A DNA stretch of 64,000 nucleotides from Bdellovibrionales bacterium (lineage in GTDB: Bacteria > Bdellovibrionota > Bdellovibrionia > Bdellovibrionales > UBA1609): the NCBI GenBank assembly GCA_016714165.1, contig JADJNU010000004.1:1-64000 (forward strand), read 5' to 3'. A program made the translations under genes and the position numbers. The number at the start of each line of letters is the position of its first letter. Position 1 is the stretch's first letter. Positions 18,058 to 27,216 of the stretch are shown piece by piece. Below the pieces are notes generated by a model. The model was not told where the DNA came from. It was given only the letters and a program-made list of their open reading frames with translations, and did no database searches.

Positions 18058-20232
18058 ATGGTTTCAAGGATGATAGTTACCGCAAGCCTATTGGTGTGGA
18101 GTCAATTTGGTCTTGCTGGACAGGTGCTGAAGTTTCAGAGGGGAGAGGTTCCAACGATCGACAAAGAAATCTTAGGCGCATTGAGGCTGGAGGCGAGTCG
18201 CAGTCAGCCAGTGTAGACGCGATTGTATGTGATGCAGTTTAAGCAAATCATTCGCGATCAAGACAGGAAGTTGCTTCAGGACAGTGGCCTCAAGATTTTT
18301 AATTATATTCCAGATGATGCTTATGTTGTAGAAGGATCACCTGACACGATCCTCGCGTTGAGTTTGAGACCTGAAATACAAGCCGTTCTTCCCATGATGC
18401 CAATTTGGAAGAAAAGTTCCGATCTCCCGCGCGTCAGCGTTTTCAATCGGAATAACCAAGCCATCGTGATGGTTCAGCTAAACCAGGACAGCCAGGAGCA
18501 AGAATTTCGAGATCATCTGAACGGACTTGATGGCGCAGAAATTCTGGACGGTGAGGGCAATGCCTATTATTTGAAAATCCACTTGAGCCAAATTGATCAA
18601 CTCGCTCACATGGATGAAGTAATTTGGATACAAGCCTTTTCGCAAATGAGATTGCAGTACATGAACTTTCCAGAAAACTCTTCTTTGACCCATTTTGAAC
18701 TTAACCCCCAAGCGGGAGACTATACAGATCTCACGGGATTTGAGTCCGGTACAAAAATTATGGGATTTGAAGAGGCTTGGAAACGTGGATTTGATGGTCG
18801 TGGTCAGCAAGTGGCAATGGCCGATACGGGTCTTGATAGCGGCGACATTTCGTCATTGGTCGGCGAATTTCAAGGACAAGTGAAAAAGGGATATAGCTAT
18901 GGAATCGGTGCCACCAACTGGTCCGATGTGATGGGGCACGGCACTCACGTGGCTGGATCGGTAGTGAGCAACGGAGTGACTTCTGGCGGTCGGATTCGAG
19001 GAGGCGCTTTTGGTGCAGAGATGATCCCAGAGGGGATGTGGTCTCCTATTATAGACAATCTGACGGTGCCGGCAAAACTCAATAAACTATTTTCCTCAGT
19101 TTACTCAGACGGAGCTCGGATTCACACAAACTCGTGGGGAGGGGGGCAAATTGCAGGGACCTATGATTCTTATGCTTCCCAGGCCGACGAATTTATTTGG
19201 TCTAATCCCGACATGCTCGTTCTTTTTGCTGCAGGTAACAACGGGGTGGATCGAAGCAAAGATGGACGAGTGGATGAAAATTCGATGGCATCTCCGGGAT
19301 CTGCTAAAAACGTGCTGACGGTCGGGGCCTCAGAGAATCTTATTTCGCAAGGTGGAATTCAACGAAAACTCGGAGAATTAATGGGAGGAGAGCCCTGGGG
19401 AGTAGAGCCTCTTAAGAGTGATACCCTCTCAAACAGTGCGGACGGAATTGCCGCTTTTTCCTCTCGGGGACCTTGTCTTGACGGACGAATCAAACCTGAT
19501 ATCGTGGCGCCGGGAACCAATGTTGTGAGCACCTGCTCGACAGTCAAAGGAGCGAGCCCGCTTTGGGGAAACTACAATCCTAGTTATTGCTATTCTGGGG
19601 GAACTTCGATGTCGACTCCACTTGTGGCTGGGGCCGCCGCTGTTCTTCGCCAATACCTCAATCAGGAATGGGGAAACGCAAATCCCAGTGCGGCTTTAAT
19701 GAAGGGTATTTTAATTGCGACCGCCGATGACATGTATCCTGGACAATATGGCATTGGGCCTAGCCAAGAACTTCCAAAATCTGCTCCAAACAATCATGAG
19801 GGCTACGGTCGCGTTAATATTGAGCGGGCCACAACGCCAAAGATTTTGGAGTCTTATTATTCTTTGATCGATCAAACCGAAGGACTCGGTACAGGTGAGA
19901 TTTTCACTGAGAAAGTTAAAGTCTCTGCAGGAAAAGTGAAAGTGACTTTGGTTTACACTGATGCTCCTGGCTCGCCGAATGCGGCAAAGGCGCTTGTCAA
20001 CAATCTAGACCTTGAAGTTGAGATATCTCCTCCTTCAGGAGTCGGGCAGCTCCCTCCCTCTGGGCAAGGTTCTCTCCCAACAACGCTGGTATCTAGAAAT
20101 TCCACTGATAACATCGAGCAGCTGATACTCGATCAGGCAGTGGCGGGTGAGTTGACAATCAAAGTTGTTGGGGCGAATATTCCAAAGGGGCGAAATGGGA
20201 AGCAGCCTTTTGCCGTGGTGGTTTCAAAATAA
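18058..20232 (+). pseudogene. Secreted subtilisin-like protease gene with an in-frame TAG
   Basis: From ATG 18058 (GGAGGGG upstream) the frame encodes a signal peptide (MIVTASLLVWSQFGLA) and the start of a propeptide, then meets TAG at 18214-18216. The same frame continues at once with RLYVMQFKQIIRDQD and the rest of a complete S8 protease. The catalytic triad is present: Asp in MADTGLD (about 256), His in GHGTHVAG (about 294), Ser in GGTSMSTPLVAG (about 515), and the oxyanion Asn in FAAGNNG. A C-terminal beta domain (VTLVYTDAPGSP) follows. Apart from the single TAG the gene is intact and in one frame. Options are a recent nonsense mutation, readthrough, an internal start at about 18223 giving a protein without signal peptide, or a sequencing error. 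Confidence 0.85.
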
Positions 20233-20256
20233 GGATTGGCTGAATCCATATTCTAG

Positions 20257-20297
20257 GACCTGAAGGCTTGTCGGATTATTCTGTTAGCCTTCAGGTC
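20257..20297. terminator. Strong bidirectional hairpin
   Basis: GACCTGAAGGCT (20257-20268) is perfectly complementary to AGCCTTCAGGTC (20286-20297), with a 17-base loop. It lies between the convergent protease and DUF1275 genes and overlaps the last base of the DUF1275 stop. Likely a shared terminator. Confidence 0.75.
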
Positions 20298-21043
20298 TAT
20301 TTCTGGTTTGCCTCTAGAACTTGAAACCTCTGGAGGGATTTAGCGAAAAGCCCAAAGGAGATAAACCCGGGAATAACAAAGCCCAAATATTCCCAATTAT
20401 AAAAGGCCCAAGCTCCCACCATCGACCCAATGCCAAAAAAAATGATAATTCCTGCGCGCATGGTGTTGGCTTTGCTCTCTTCCTCTCCAAACTGAGGATG
20501 CTTGTGTCGATGGAGCCAACGCACAATACCAATTCCCAGATCGGTCGTGATACCAGTCAGATGAGTGGTACGCACGATTGATCTGGAAACACTTGTGACC
20601 ATGGCATTCTGAATCCCGCAGACGAGACATAGGATAGCAAGGAGGGTGAAGTCATGTTGCAATTCCAATGGCTTTCCAAAATCACCAAAAAAACCAATTT
20701 GACCGGCTGCTGAGAGAACGAAAATGAGTGCGGAGCATATTCCAAAGGTGACCTCATACAGCGGGCGCCGATGGGTCTTAAGACGTAAGTCAACCAGCAC
20801 AGCACAAAGAATAGAACCCAAAAGAAAGAACAAAGGTACCGTGAGCATTCCCAAAGCAGCAAACCACTGAGAGCGGGCCGCCTCCATGCCAAAATGACCA
20901 GCAAACCCGGTCAAATGGGATACAAAACGGCCGCAAGCTAAGAATCCACCTACGTTGAGAATTCCCGCTTGAGTTGCCAATGCCAACCAGACAACCAGGT
21001 TAGTTCGAGAATAGGTCGACATCGAATCAGTTATTGAAAACAT
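20297..21043 (-). CDS. DUF1275 (YoaK-type) membrane protein
   Basis: About 248 aa with several hydrophobic segments. Diagnostic features of DUF1275 are present: GILNVGGFLACGRFVSHLTG near the N-terminus and GIQNAMVTSVSRSIVRTTHLTG in the middle, with TTHLTGITTDLG. The family is an integral inner-membrane protein of unknown function. It begins 4 bases after glnS on the same strand, so the two are probably co-transcribed, although the roles appear unrelated. Confidence 0.85.
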   Translation of the reverse strand: MFSITDSMSTYSRTNLVVWLALATQAGILNVGGFLACGRFVSHLTGFAGHFGMEAARSQWFAALGMLTVPLFFLLGSILCAVLVDLRLKTHRRPLYEVTFGICSALIFVLSAAGQIGFFGDFGKPLELQHDFTLLAILCLVCGIQNAMVTSVSRSIVRTTHLTGITTDLGIGIVRWLHRHKHPQFGEEESKANTMRAGIIIFFGIGSMVGAWAFYNWEYLGFVIPGFISFGLFAKSLQRFQVLEANQK

Positions 21044-21047
21044 TCTT

Positions 21048-22739
21048 TTACTTTGATTCCCAAGTATTTTTCAAGGTAACGGCTCGATTAAAAACAGGGG
21101 ATCCGGGCTTTGAATCCACGCAATCTAAACAAAAGTACCCAACCCTCTCAAACTGAAATTGCTCCCCGATCTTTGCAAGAGCCAGCGCTGGCTCAAGAGC
21201 GCAATTTGTTTTTATTTCAAGAGAATTTGGATTCAAAAAGTCAGTAAAGTGTCGCTCTTTATCGGCATTGGGGTTCGGGACAGTGAAAAGACGATCGTAA
21301 AGCCTCACTTCGGCCCGATGGGCGTGCTGAGCTGAAACCCAATGAACTATTCCCTTTACCTTGCGTCCGACGGGGTTTTTTCCTAGTGTGTCGGGATCGT
21401 GGTGACAATGGATTTCGGTAATCTGCCCCTGTTGGTTCTTAACGACCTTTTCGCATTTGACGATGTAGGCGTGTCTGAGACGAACCTCGCCCCCAGGCTT
21501 CAGACGTAGGTAATCCCCTGGGGGATATTCCATAAAATCTTCTCTGTCGATATAGACTTCCCGGGAGAAAGGCATCTGACGTTGGCCGAGTTCAGGCTTT
21601 TGGGGGTGATTTTGGACAATGAGCTCCTCAACCTTGCCTTCGGGGTAATTGGTGATGACAAGCTTGATGGGGTTTAATACCGCCATCCTTCTCTGGGCTT
21701 TTTCGTTGAGATCAGCGCGCAAGCACTCTTCCAACACATCGATTTCTATCAATGAATCACTCTTACTGACTCCTGTTTGCGCGCAAAGCTGAAGAAGAGA
21801 GGCCGGAGTAAATCCTCTTCGTCGAATCCCCTTCAACGTGGGCATTCTTGGGTCATCCCAGCCGGAGACCAGCTTCGATGTGACCAGCTCCTTGAGTTTT
21901 CGTTTTGAAAAAGTAAAGTATGTGAGCACCAATTTCGAAAATTCAATTTGCTGGGGATGAACAGGAGTCTCCAGCTCATTCAAAATCCAGTCGTAAAGAG
22001 GTCGATGGTCCTCAAATTCGAGAGTGCAGATGGAATGTGTGATGCCTTCGATCTCATCCGAAAGGCAATGGGTAAAGTCGTAAAGCGGATAGATACACCA
22101 TTTGTTTCCGGTCACGGGATGGCTGGCATGACGGATGCGATAGAGAAGCGGATCGCGCATATTCATATTGCCTGAGGCCATGTCAATTTTTGCTCTCAAC
22201 GTGTGGGCTCCCGATGGGAATTCACCTGCTTTCATACGTTTGAAAAGGTCAAGATTTTCCTCAATTGTACGGCTTCGGTAGGGACTTTCTTTGCCTGGAT
22301 TCGTCAAGTTCCCTCGGTACTTTCGAACCTCTTCTTCATTTAGGCTACAGACATAGGCCATGCCCTTATGAATCAATTTGACGGCGTAGTCGTAGATTTG
22401 ATCAAAATAATCGGAGGCGTGGTGAAGTTCTGACCATTCGAATCCAAGCCATCTGACATCCTCCTTGATGGCCTCAATAAATTCAATATCTTCGGCCAGG
22501 GGATTGGTGTCATCAAAACGAAGATTGCATTTTCCACCGTATTTGAGTGCGATGCCAAAGTTCAGGCAAATTGATTTTGAGTGACCGATATGGAGATAGC
22601 CATTGGGTTCTGGGGGGAAGCGAGTATGGACTCGGCCGCCAAACCGCCCGCTTTTCTTATGACTCTCGATGATATCATCGATGAAGTTCTTGGTCGGGGC
22701 TTTTGAATTGTTATTTTCTTTCGTTACAGACCTCGTCAA
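21048..22739 (-). CDS. glnS: Glutaminyl-tRNA synthetase
   Basis: Class I synthetase that charges tRNA-Gln directly. The N-terminus reads TKNFIDDIIESHKKSG, then RFPPEPNGYLHIGHSKS with the HIGH motif, and the KMSKS-like FTFSKRKL near residue 280. The C-terminal anticodon-binding beta-barrels are present (total about 563 aa, close to E. coli GlnS). The only in-frame start upstream of the conserved region is TTG at 22739, just downstream of a stop. An ATG nearby at 22752 is in another frame, so the start is uncertain. Having GlnS suggests Gln-tRNA is made directly and GltX is discriminating; that is inference. Confidence 0.96.
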   Translation of the reverse strand: MTRSVTKENNNSKAPTKNFIDDIIESHKKSGRFGGRVHTRFPPEPNGYLHIGHSKSICLNFGIALKYGGKCNLRFDDTNPLAEDIEFIEAIKEDVRWLGFEWSELHHASDYFDQIYDYAVKLIHKGMAYVCSLNEEEVRKYRGNLTNPGKESPYRSRTIEENLDLFKRMKAGEFPSGAHTLRAKIDMASGNMNMRDPLLYRIRHASHPVTGNKWCIYPLYDFTHCLSDEIEGITHSICTLEFEDHRPLYDWILNELETPVHPQQIEFSKLVLTYFTFSKRKLKELVTSKLVSGWDDPRMPTLKGIRRRGFTPASLLQLCAQTGVSKSDSLIEIDVLEECLRADLNEKAQRRMAVLNPIKLVITNYPEGKVEELIVQNHPQKPELGQRQMPFSREVYIDREDFMEYPPGDYLRLKPGGEVRLRHAYIVKCEKVVKNQQGQITEIHCHHDPDTLGKNPVGRKVKGIVHWVSAQHAHRAEVRLYDRLFTVPNPNADKERHFTDFLNPNSLEIKTNCALEPALALAKIGEQFQFERVGYFCLDCVDSKPGSPVFNRAVTLKNTWESK

Positions 22740-22758
22740 CTTGACTCATAACATGAAA

Positions 22759-22786
22759 TTGGCTGGCTCCAGCAAGTAAATATGAT
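22759..22786 (+). promoter_or_regulatory. Candidate sigma-70-like promoter of the asparaginase gene
   Basis: TTGGCT (22759-22764), a 16-base spacer, then TATGAT (22781-22786), 11 bases before the ATG at 22798. It lies in the short divergent gap between glnS and the asparaginase gene. Confidence 0.45.
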
Positions 22787-22797
22787 ATTTCAGAGTC

Positions 22798-23310
22798 ATG
22801 AATAAGAAACGGATTATTGTGCTCACGACCGGCGGAACTATAGAAAAGTCCTACGATGAGCAAGAGGGAGATCTACAAAATCGCGAATCTCTCCTTGAGA
22901 GGAAGTTGTTGAGCCGTTTGCGCCTTCCGCATACGGAAGTTCAATTTAGAGTTTTGATGGCCAAGGACTCGCTACATATGACGCCTTCCGATCGCGAGTT
23001 CATTTGGCAGGCCATTTTAGAATCCTTTCAACACGGAATTCCCATTGTTGTTCTCCATGGGACCGATACGATGGCCTTGACCCTTAAATATTGTTTTTCA
23101 AAGGAAGCTTCACCCCCTGTACCGGTCCTATTTACCGGAGCAATGAAACCTGTGGGTTTTGATGATTCAGATGCCACACAAAACTTTGCAGAGGCCATGG
23201 CTCTGGCCCATTATGTTGAACCGGGCTTTTACATCTCTTTTCACAATCATCTGTTCGCAGCACCCAATGTCGATAAAAATAAATCAACAGGGACCTTTGA
23301 ATCCAACTGA
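22798..23310 (+). CDS. Short single-domain asparaginase-like protein
   Basis: The 170-aa product matches only the N-terminal catalytic domain of asparaginase: LTTGGTIE with the nucleophilic Thr, HGTDTMALTL with the second catalytic Thr-Asp pair, FTGAMKPVGFDDSDATQNFAEAM. Full-length type I/II enzymes have about 330 aa with a C-terminal domain; it is absent here and the frame ends cleanly, so this is probably a natural short form, not a fragment. It may hydrolyse asparagine or a related amide in the cytoplasm (no signal peptide). It is divergent from glnS. Activity cannot be judged from sequence. Confidence 0.8.
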   Translation: MNKKRIIVLTTGGTIEKSYDEQEGDLQNRESLLERKLLSRLRLPHTEVQFRVLMAKDSLHMTPSDREFIWQAILESFQHGIPIVVLHGTDTMALTLKYCFSKEASPPVPVLFTGAMKPVGFDDSDATQNFAEAMALAHYVEPGFYISFHNHLFAAPNVDKNKSTGTFESN

Positions 23311-23452
23311 CATTTTGTGTCACAGACGAAAAACGGCACTTTATGTCGATGTTCTTATCGGACGGTACGAGTGCCTAATCGTATTATGTGAGAGATCGCG
23401 TCGGTATCTAGTATTTTTTTCAAGTATATTGTCGGAATCGTCTTTATATCGT

Positions 23453-23481
23453 TTGATAAGTCGTGTCAAAAATGCTATAAC
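23453..23481 (+). promoter_or_regulatory. Promoter for carD
   Basis: TTGATA (23453-23458), exactly 17 bases, TATAAC (23476-23481), about 70 bases before the carD start. This is one of the best sigma-70-type matches in the window. Confidence 0.65.
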
Positions 23482-23554
23482 CCTCTCTTGTTCGAAGGTC
23501 TTGGATCTTGTTCGGGGATGGGACTTTTGTTGACCGTAAGCTGGAGGTTAGTGA

Positions 23555-24043
23555 ATGACTTCATTCAATGTTGGTGACAATGCCGTGTATCCTGGACACG
23601 GTGTTGGCCAAGTGACTGCAATCGAAACCAAAGAAATACTGGGTTCAAAACAGACGTTTTATACGATTCAGATTGTTGAATCTGGTATGAAAATTATGGT
23701 TCCAAGGAATAACGCACAGACGGTTGGATTAAGACCGATTATTTCTAAGGGTGAGGCCGCTCAAGTTCTCGACATTTTGCGTGATACCGATGTAAAGGTC
23801 GACAATCAGACCTGGAACCGTCGCTACCGCGAATACATGGAAAAAATCAAAACTGGATCTGTATTCGAGATTGCCGAAGTTTTGAGGGACCTTTTTGTCC
23901 TTAAAGTCGACAAGGAACTCTCATTTGGTGAGCGCAAGATGCTTGATACGGCTCGTAGCTTGCTTCTGAAAGAACTTTCTCTCGCGACGAGTACGGACGA
24001 GTTGAGGAGAGAGGGCGAGATCGCCGCTATTTTCGGACTTTAA
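23555..24043 (+). CDS. carD: CarD-family RNA polymerase-binding regulator
   Basis: The 162-aa protein has the CarD/TRCF-like N-terminal Tudor domain (VGDNAVYPGHGVGQV) followed by the helical DNA-contacting domain (WNRRYREYMEKI, FGERKMLDTARSLL). CarD binds RNA polymerase beta and stabilises open complexes, often at rRNA and housekeeping promoters. GGAGG lies 7 bases before the ATG. It precedes gltX by about 100 bases with a small hairpin between. Confidence 0.92.
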   Translation: MTSFNVGDNAVYPGHGVGQVTAIETKEILGSKQTFYTIQIVESGMKIMVPRNNAQTVGLRPIISKGEAAQVLDILRDTDVKVDNQTWNRRYREYMEKIKTGSVFEIAEVLRDLFVLKVDKELSFGERKMLDTARSLLLKELSLATSTDELRREGEIAAIFGL

Positions 24044-24089
24044 TCACCAGAGAAATTTAATATTTTTGTAAGCCCATTTGCTCCTGAAT

Positions 24090-24108
24090 CAAAGATCGGG
24101 CATCTTTG
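24090..24108 (+). terminator. Small hairpin after carD
   Basis: CAAAGAT (24090-24096) pairs with ATCTTTG (24102-24108) around CGGGC. The stem is AT-rich and only loosely followed by T. It could be a weak terminator or a leader element of gltX. Confidence 0.35.
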
Positions 24109-24145
24109 GCCATTGTCTTTCATCTGAATTATTAGAAAAGGAACA

Positions 24146-25645
24146 ATGGTCATGAGTATCTCGTCTCCTGCATTCACATCCCCCTTGCGTGTTCGCTTTG
24201 CACCAAGCCCCACTGGCTATCTTCATGTTGGAGGGGCACGCACGGCTCTCTACTGCTATTTGATAGCTAAGAATCGGGGCGGGACCTTTGTCCTGAGGGT
24301 CGAAGACACGGATGAGGCGCGATCAACAGATGAATCCATGCAGATGCAGCTGGCAGATCTGGAATGGTTGGGTTTGAATTGGGACGAAGGTCCTCATCCA
24401 AAGACATTTCAAGATATGGGCCCGCATGGACCATATCGTCAGAGTCAAAGAAAGCATATTTATCGGCAATATGCCAGCCAGCTTCTGGAGAGCGGGCATG
24501 CCTACTACTGTTTTATGACAGATGCCGAAATGGAAGCAAAGAGGAGCCTCCTTCATCCGGAAGGGCAAAATGTGCAGTTCAATAGTCCTTACCGGGACAT
24601 GTCAGCACTTGAGGCGAAACGGCGCGTTGAGCAGGGAGAGCCTGCGACAATCCGGTTTAAAACTCCTCTTCAAAAGAAGAACTATGTGCTGAAGGATCTG
24701 ATTCGTGGAGAGGTGGTATTTCCATCTGACATGGTCGGAGATTTTGTCCTTGTCCGTTCGAGCGGAATGCCCGTCTATAATTTTTGTTGTGTGGTAGATG
24801 ATGCGCTCATGAAAATCACCCACGTGCTAAGGGCGGAGGAGCACTTGAGCAATACCTTGCGCCAGATGATGATATACGAGGGCCTTGGGATTCCTCTTCC
24901 TGAGTTTGGGCATCTCTCTATTATATTGGGGCCTGACAAACAAAAACTGAGCAAGCGACACGGGGCAACCAGTTGCAATGAATACCGTCTGAGCGGATTT
25001 CTTCCCGAGGCCCTCAATAATTTTATCGCTCTTTTGGGATGGAGTTCGCCGAATGGGCAAGAAATCATGTCTATGAAGGAGATGATTGAGCAGATGAGTC
25101 TGGATCGGTTCAATCCATCGCCGGCTGTATTTGATGATGTGAAATTGAGGTGGGTCAATGCCACTCATCTGCGGGCATTGCCTCACAAAGAATTATGGGG
25201 GCGCCTCAGGCCTTTTCTGGACGAGGCAGGTCTTCACTTTTCTGAGGACCCCGAGTGGCAGAATAGAGCCCTGAGTCTCATGAAATCATACATGGAAACT
25301 CTAAAAGATGGGGTTGAACTTTTTCGCCCTTTGTCTAGGGGGGATTTCCAGGTGTTGCCTGAGGCCAAAGAGACGATGGCGTGGGAATCCACTCCGACTG
25401 TGATTGCAAAGTGGCGCGAGTTGCTGATTGGCTTTAAGGCTGAATACTTGAGTGAGAGCGACTTTTTGGAAATACAGGAGCAGGTCAAAAGTGATTGTGG
25501 CGCTAAGGGAAAATTCCTGTTTATGCCCATTAGAGTTGCGGTTCTTGGTAAACCTCATGGGGCAGAATTAAAGATTCTCGTGCCTTTACTGGAAAAAAGT
25601 CTTTTAATCGAACGAGCAGAAAAGGTTCTTTCTGCATTTGGCTGA
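24146..25645 (+). CDS. gltX: Glutamyl-tRNA synthetase
   Basis: Class I synthetase of 499 aa, usual length. VRFAPSPTGYLHVGGARTAL carries the HIGH-type motif (HVGG), and KLSKRHGA is the KMSKS loop. FVLRVEDTDEARST is the conserved glutamate-site region. AAAAGGA lies just upstream of the ATG at 24146; a second ATG two codons on is equally possible. Probably the first synthetase gene of a carD-gltX-cysS-uvrB-uvrC run. Confidence 0.96.
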   Translation: MVMSISSPAFTSPLRVRFAPSPTGYLHVGGARTALYCYLIAKNRGGTFVLRVEDTDEARSTDESMQMQLADLEWLGLNWDEGPHPKTFQDMGPHGPYRQSQRKHIYRQYASQLLESGHAYYCFMTDAEMEAKRSLLHPEGQNVQFNSPYRDMSALEAKRRVEQGEPATIRFKTPLQKKNYVLKDLIRGEVVFPSDMVGDFVLVRSSGMPVYNFCCVVDDALMKITHVLRAEEHLSNTLRQMMIYEGLGIPLPEFGHLSIILGPDKQKLSKRHGATSCNEYRLSGFLPEALNNFIALLGWSSPNGQEIMSMKEMIEQMSLDRFNPSPAVFDDVKLRWVNATHLRALPHKELWGRLRPFLDEAGLHFSEDPEWQNRALSLMKSYMETLKDGVELFRPLSRGDFQVLPEAKETMAWESTPTVIAKWRELLIGFKAEYLSESDFLEIQEQVKSDCGAKGKFLFMPIRVAVLGKPHGAELKILVPLLEKSLLIERAEKVLSAFG

Positions 25646-25710
25646 GGGGAAAAGTACGGCCCCAAGGGGTGGGCTGTATCGGTCAGTATTATGAAGAAAA
25701 GGAGTCCACA

Positions 25711-27168
25711 TTGGGGTTGCGGATTTTAAATACTAAAACTCATTTGAAAGAAGACTTTGTTCCCTTGAAGGAGGGAGAGGTTCGCATGTATGTCTGCGGA
25801 CCAACGGTCTATGATTTGCTTCATGTGGGAAATTTTCGGGGCGCTATATTTTTTAATTTGGTCCGCAATTGGCTTGAACATAAAGGATTTAAAGTCACTT
25901 ACATTTACAACTATACAGATGTAGATGACAAAATAATCGAACGAGCAAAAAAGGAAGGTGTTTCTGCCAGCGAGATCTCTGAAAAATATATTCGGGAATT
26001 TAAACAGGATTATGCAAGTTTAAAATTGCGCCCTCATTCACGAAATCCGCGAGTGACTGAATTTATGGAGGAGATCATTGCCTTTGTCAGTGAGCTGATA
26101 GAAAAGGGAATGGGGTATGTCGAAAATGGCGATGTCTATTTTGATGTCCACGTATTTGAGAAGTATGGGCAGTTGAGTAATAAAAACCTGGAGGACCTAG
26201 AAGCAGGGCACAGAGTGGGAGTGGACGAGAGAAAAAGGCACCCGGCCGATTTTGCTCTTTGGAAATCAGCGAAGCCCGGCGAACCTTCCTGGGATTCTCC
26301 CTGGGGAGCTGGGCGTCCAGGCTGGCATATCGAGTGTTCGGCGATGGCGCGAAGCTTATTGGGAGACACGATTGATATTCATGGTGGTGGTCTTGACTTG
26401 GTCTTTCCGCATCATGAGAACGAAGTCGCTCAAAGTGAGGGCTGCACAGGAAAGACTTTTGTTCGATATTGGATGCACAATAACATGATTAACTTCGGTG
26501 ATCAGAAGATGAGTAAATCTTTGGGGAATGTGCGCACCGGACGAAACTTTCTCGAGCAATACGATCCTGAAATTTTGAAATTCATGATGATTTCGTCTCA
26601 CTATCGTAGCACTGTTGATTTAAATACCGATCAGATTCATCGCGCGATCTCGGGTTTGGCTCGCATTTACTCTGCGATGGCTCATGCGGAAGCAGCTATA
26701 AAAACCAATCTGGAATTGGTGCCTCTCAATGAAAAATTTGAAGTCGCAATTGAAAAGGCTGACAAGGGAATTGAAGAGGCGTTGGACGATGATTTCAATA
26801 CACCTGAAGCAATGGCGCGAATCTTTGAAATAGTAAGGCTCTACAACAGTTTGAGCCGAACGCCTGGAAAAATGACTCCAGAAAAGAAGGCGATCTCTGA
26901 GGTATTTTTTCATTGGTTGAAAAACAAGGGAAATCTTCTCGCACTTTTTCAAGAAGGACCGGCTGAGTATTTACGCCTTCTCGATGATATGCTTCTGACT
27001 CAAATGGGCCTCGAAAGAAGGGTGATTGATGGATTGGTGGAAGAACGCGATCGGGCTCGATCGGATAAAAATTGGGCAGAGTCTGATAGAATTCGAAATG
27101 ATTTGACGGCCAAGGGGATTGCCCTTCAGGACAGTCCAGAAGGGACCCTCTGGGAAGTAGCTAAATAA
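25711..27168 (+). CDS. cysS: Cysteinyl-tRNA synthetase
   Basis: Class I synthetase with MYVCGPTVYDLLHVGN (first zinc Cys and HIGH-type motif), GWHIECSAM (second zinc Cys), HHENEVAQSE (zinc His/Glu) and KMSKSLGN. I choose TTG at 25711 because AAGGAG lies 6 bases upstream and the protein then begins GLRILNT as in other CysS; a GTG 14 codons upstream has no such support. Length about 485 aa. A tRNA-Cys gene also occurs in this window at 53.5 kb. Confidence 0.96.
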   Translation: MGLRILNTKTHLKEDFVPLKEGEVRMYVCGPTVYDLLHVGNFRGAIFFNLVRNWLEHKGFKVTYIYNYTDVDDKIIERAKKEGVSASEISEKYIREFKQDYASLKLRPHSRNPRVTEFMEEIIAFVSELIEKGMGYVENGDVYFDVHVFEKYGQLSNKNLEDLEAGHRVGVDERKRHPADFALWKSAKPGEPSWDSPWGAGRPGWHIECSAMARSLLGDTIDIHGGGLDLVFPHHENEVAQSEGCTGKTFVRYWMHNNMINFGDQKMSKSLGNVRTGRNFLEQYDPEILKFMMISSHYRSTVDLNTDQIHRAISGLARIYSAMAHAEAAIKTNLELVPLNEKFEVAIEKADKGIEEALDDDFNTPEAMARIFEIVRLYNSLSRTPGKMTPEKKAISEVFFHWLKNKGNLLALFQEGPAEYLRLLDDMLLTQMGLERRVIDGLVEERDRARSDKNWAESDRIRNDLTAKGIALQDSPEGTLWEVAK

Positions 27169-27216
27169 AGAGAAAGATGTAGGTTTGTTTTGGTCAAAAG
27201 CGAAGGGCGAACGCAG

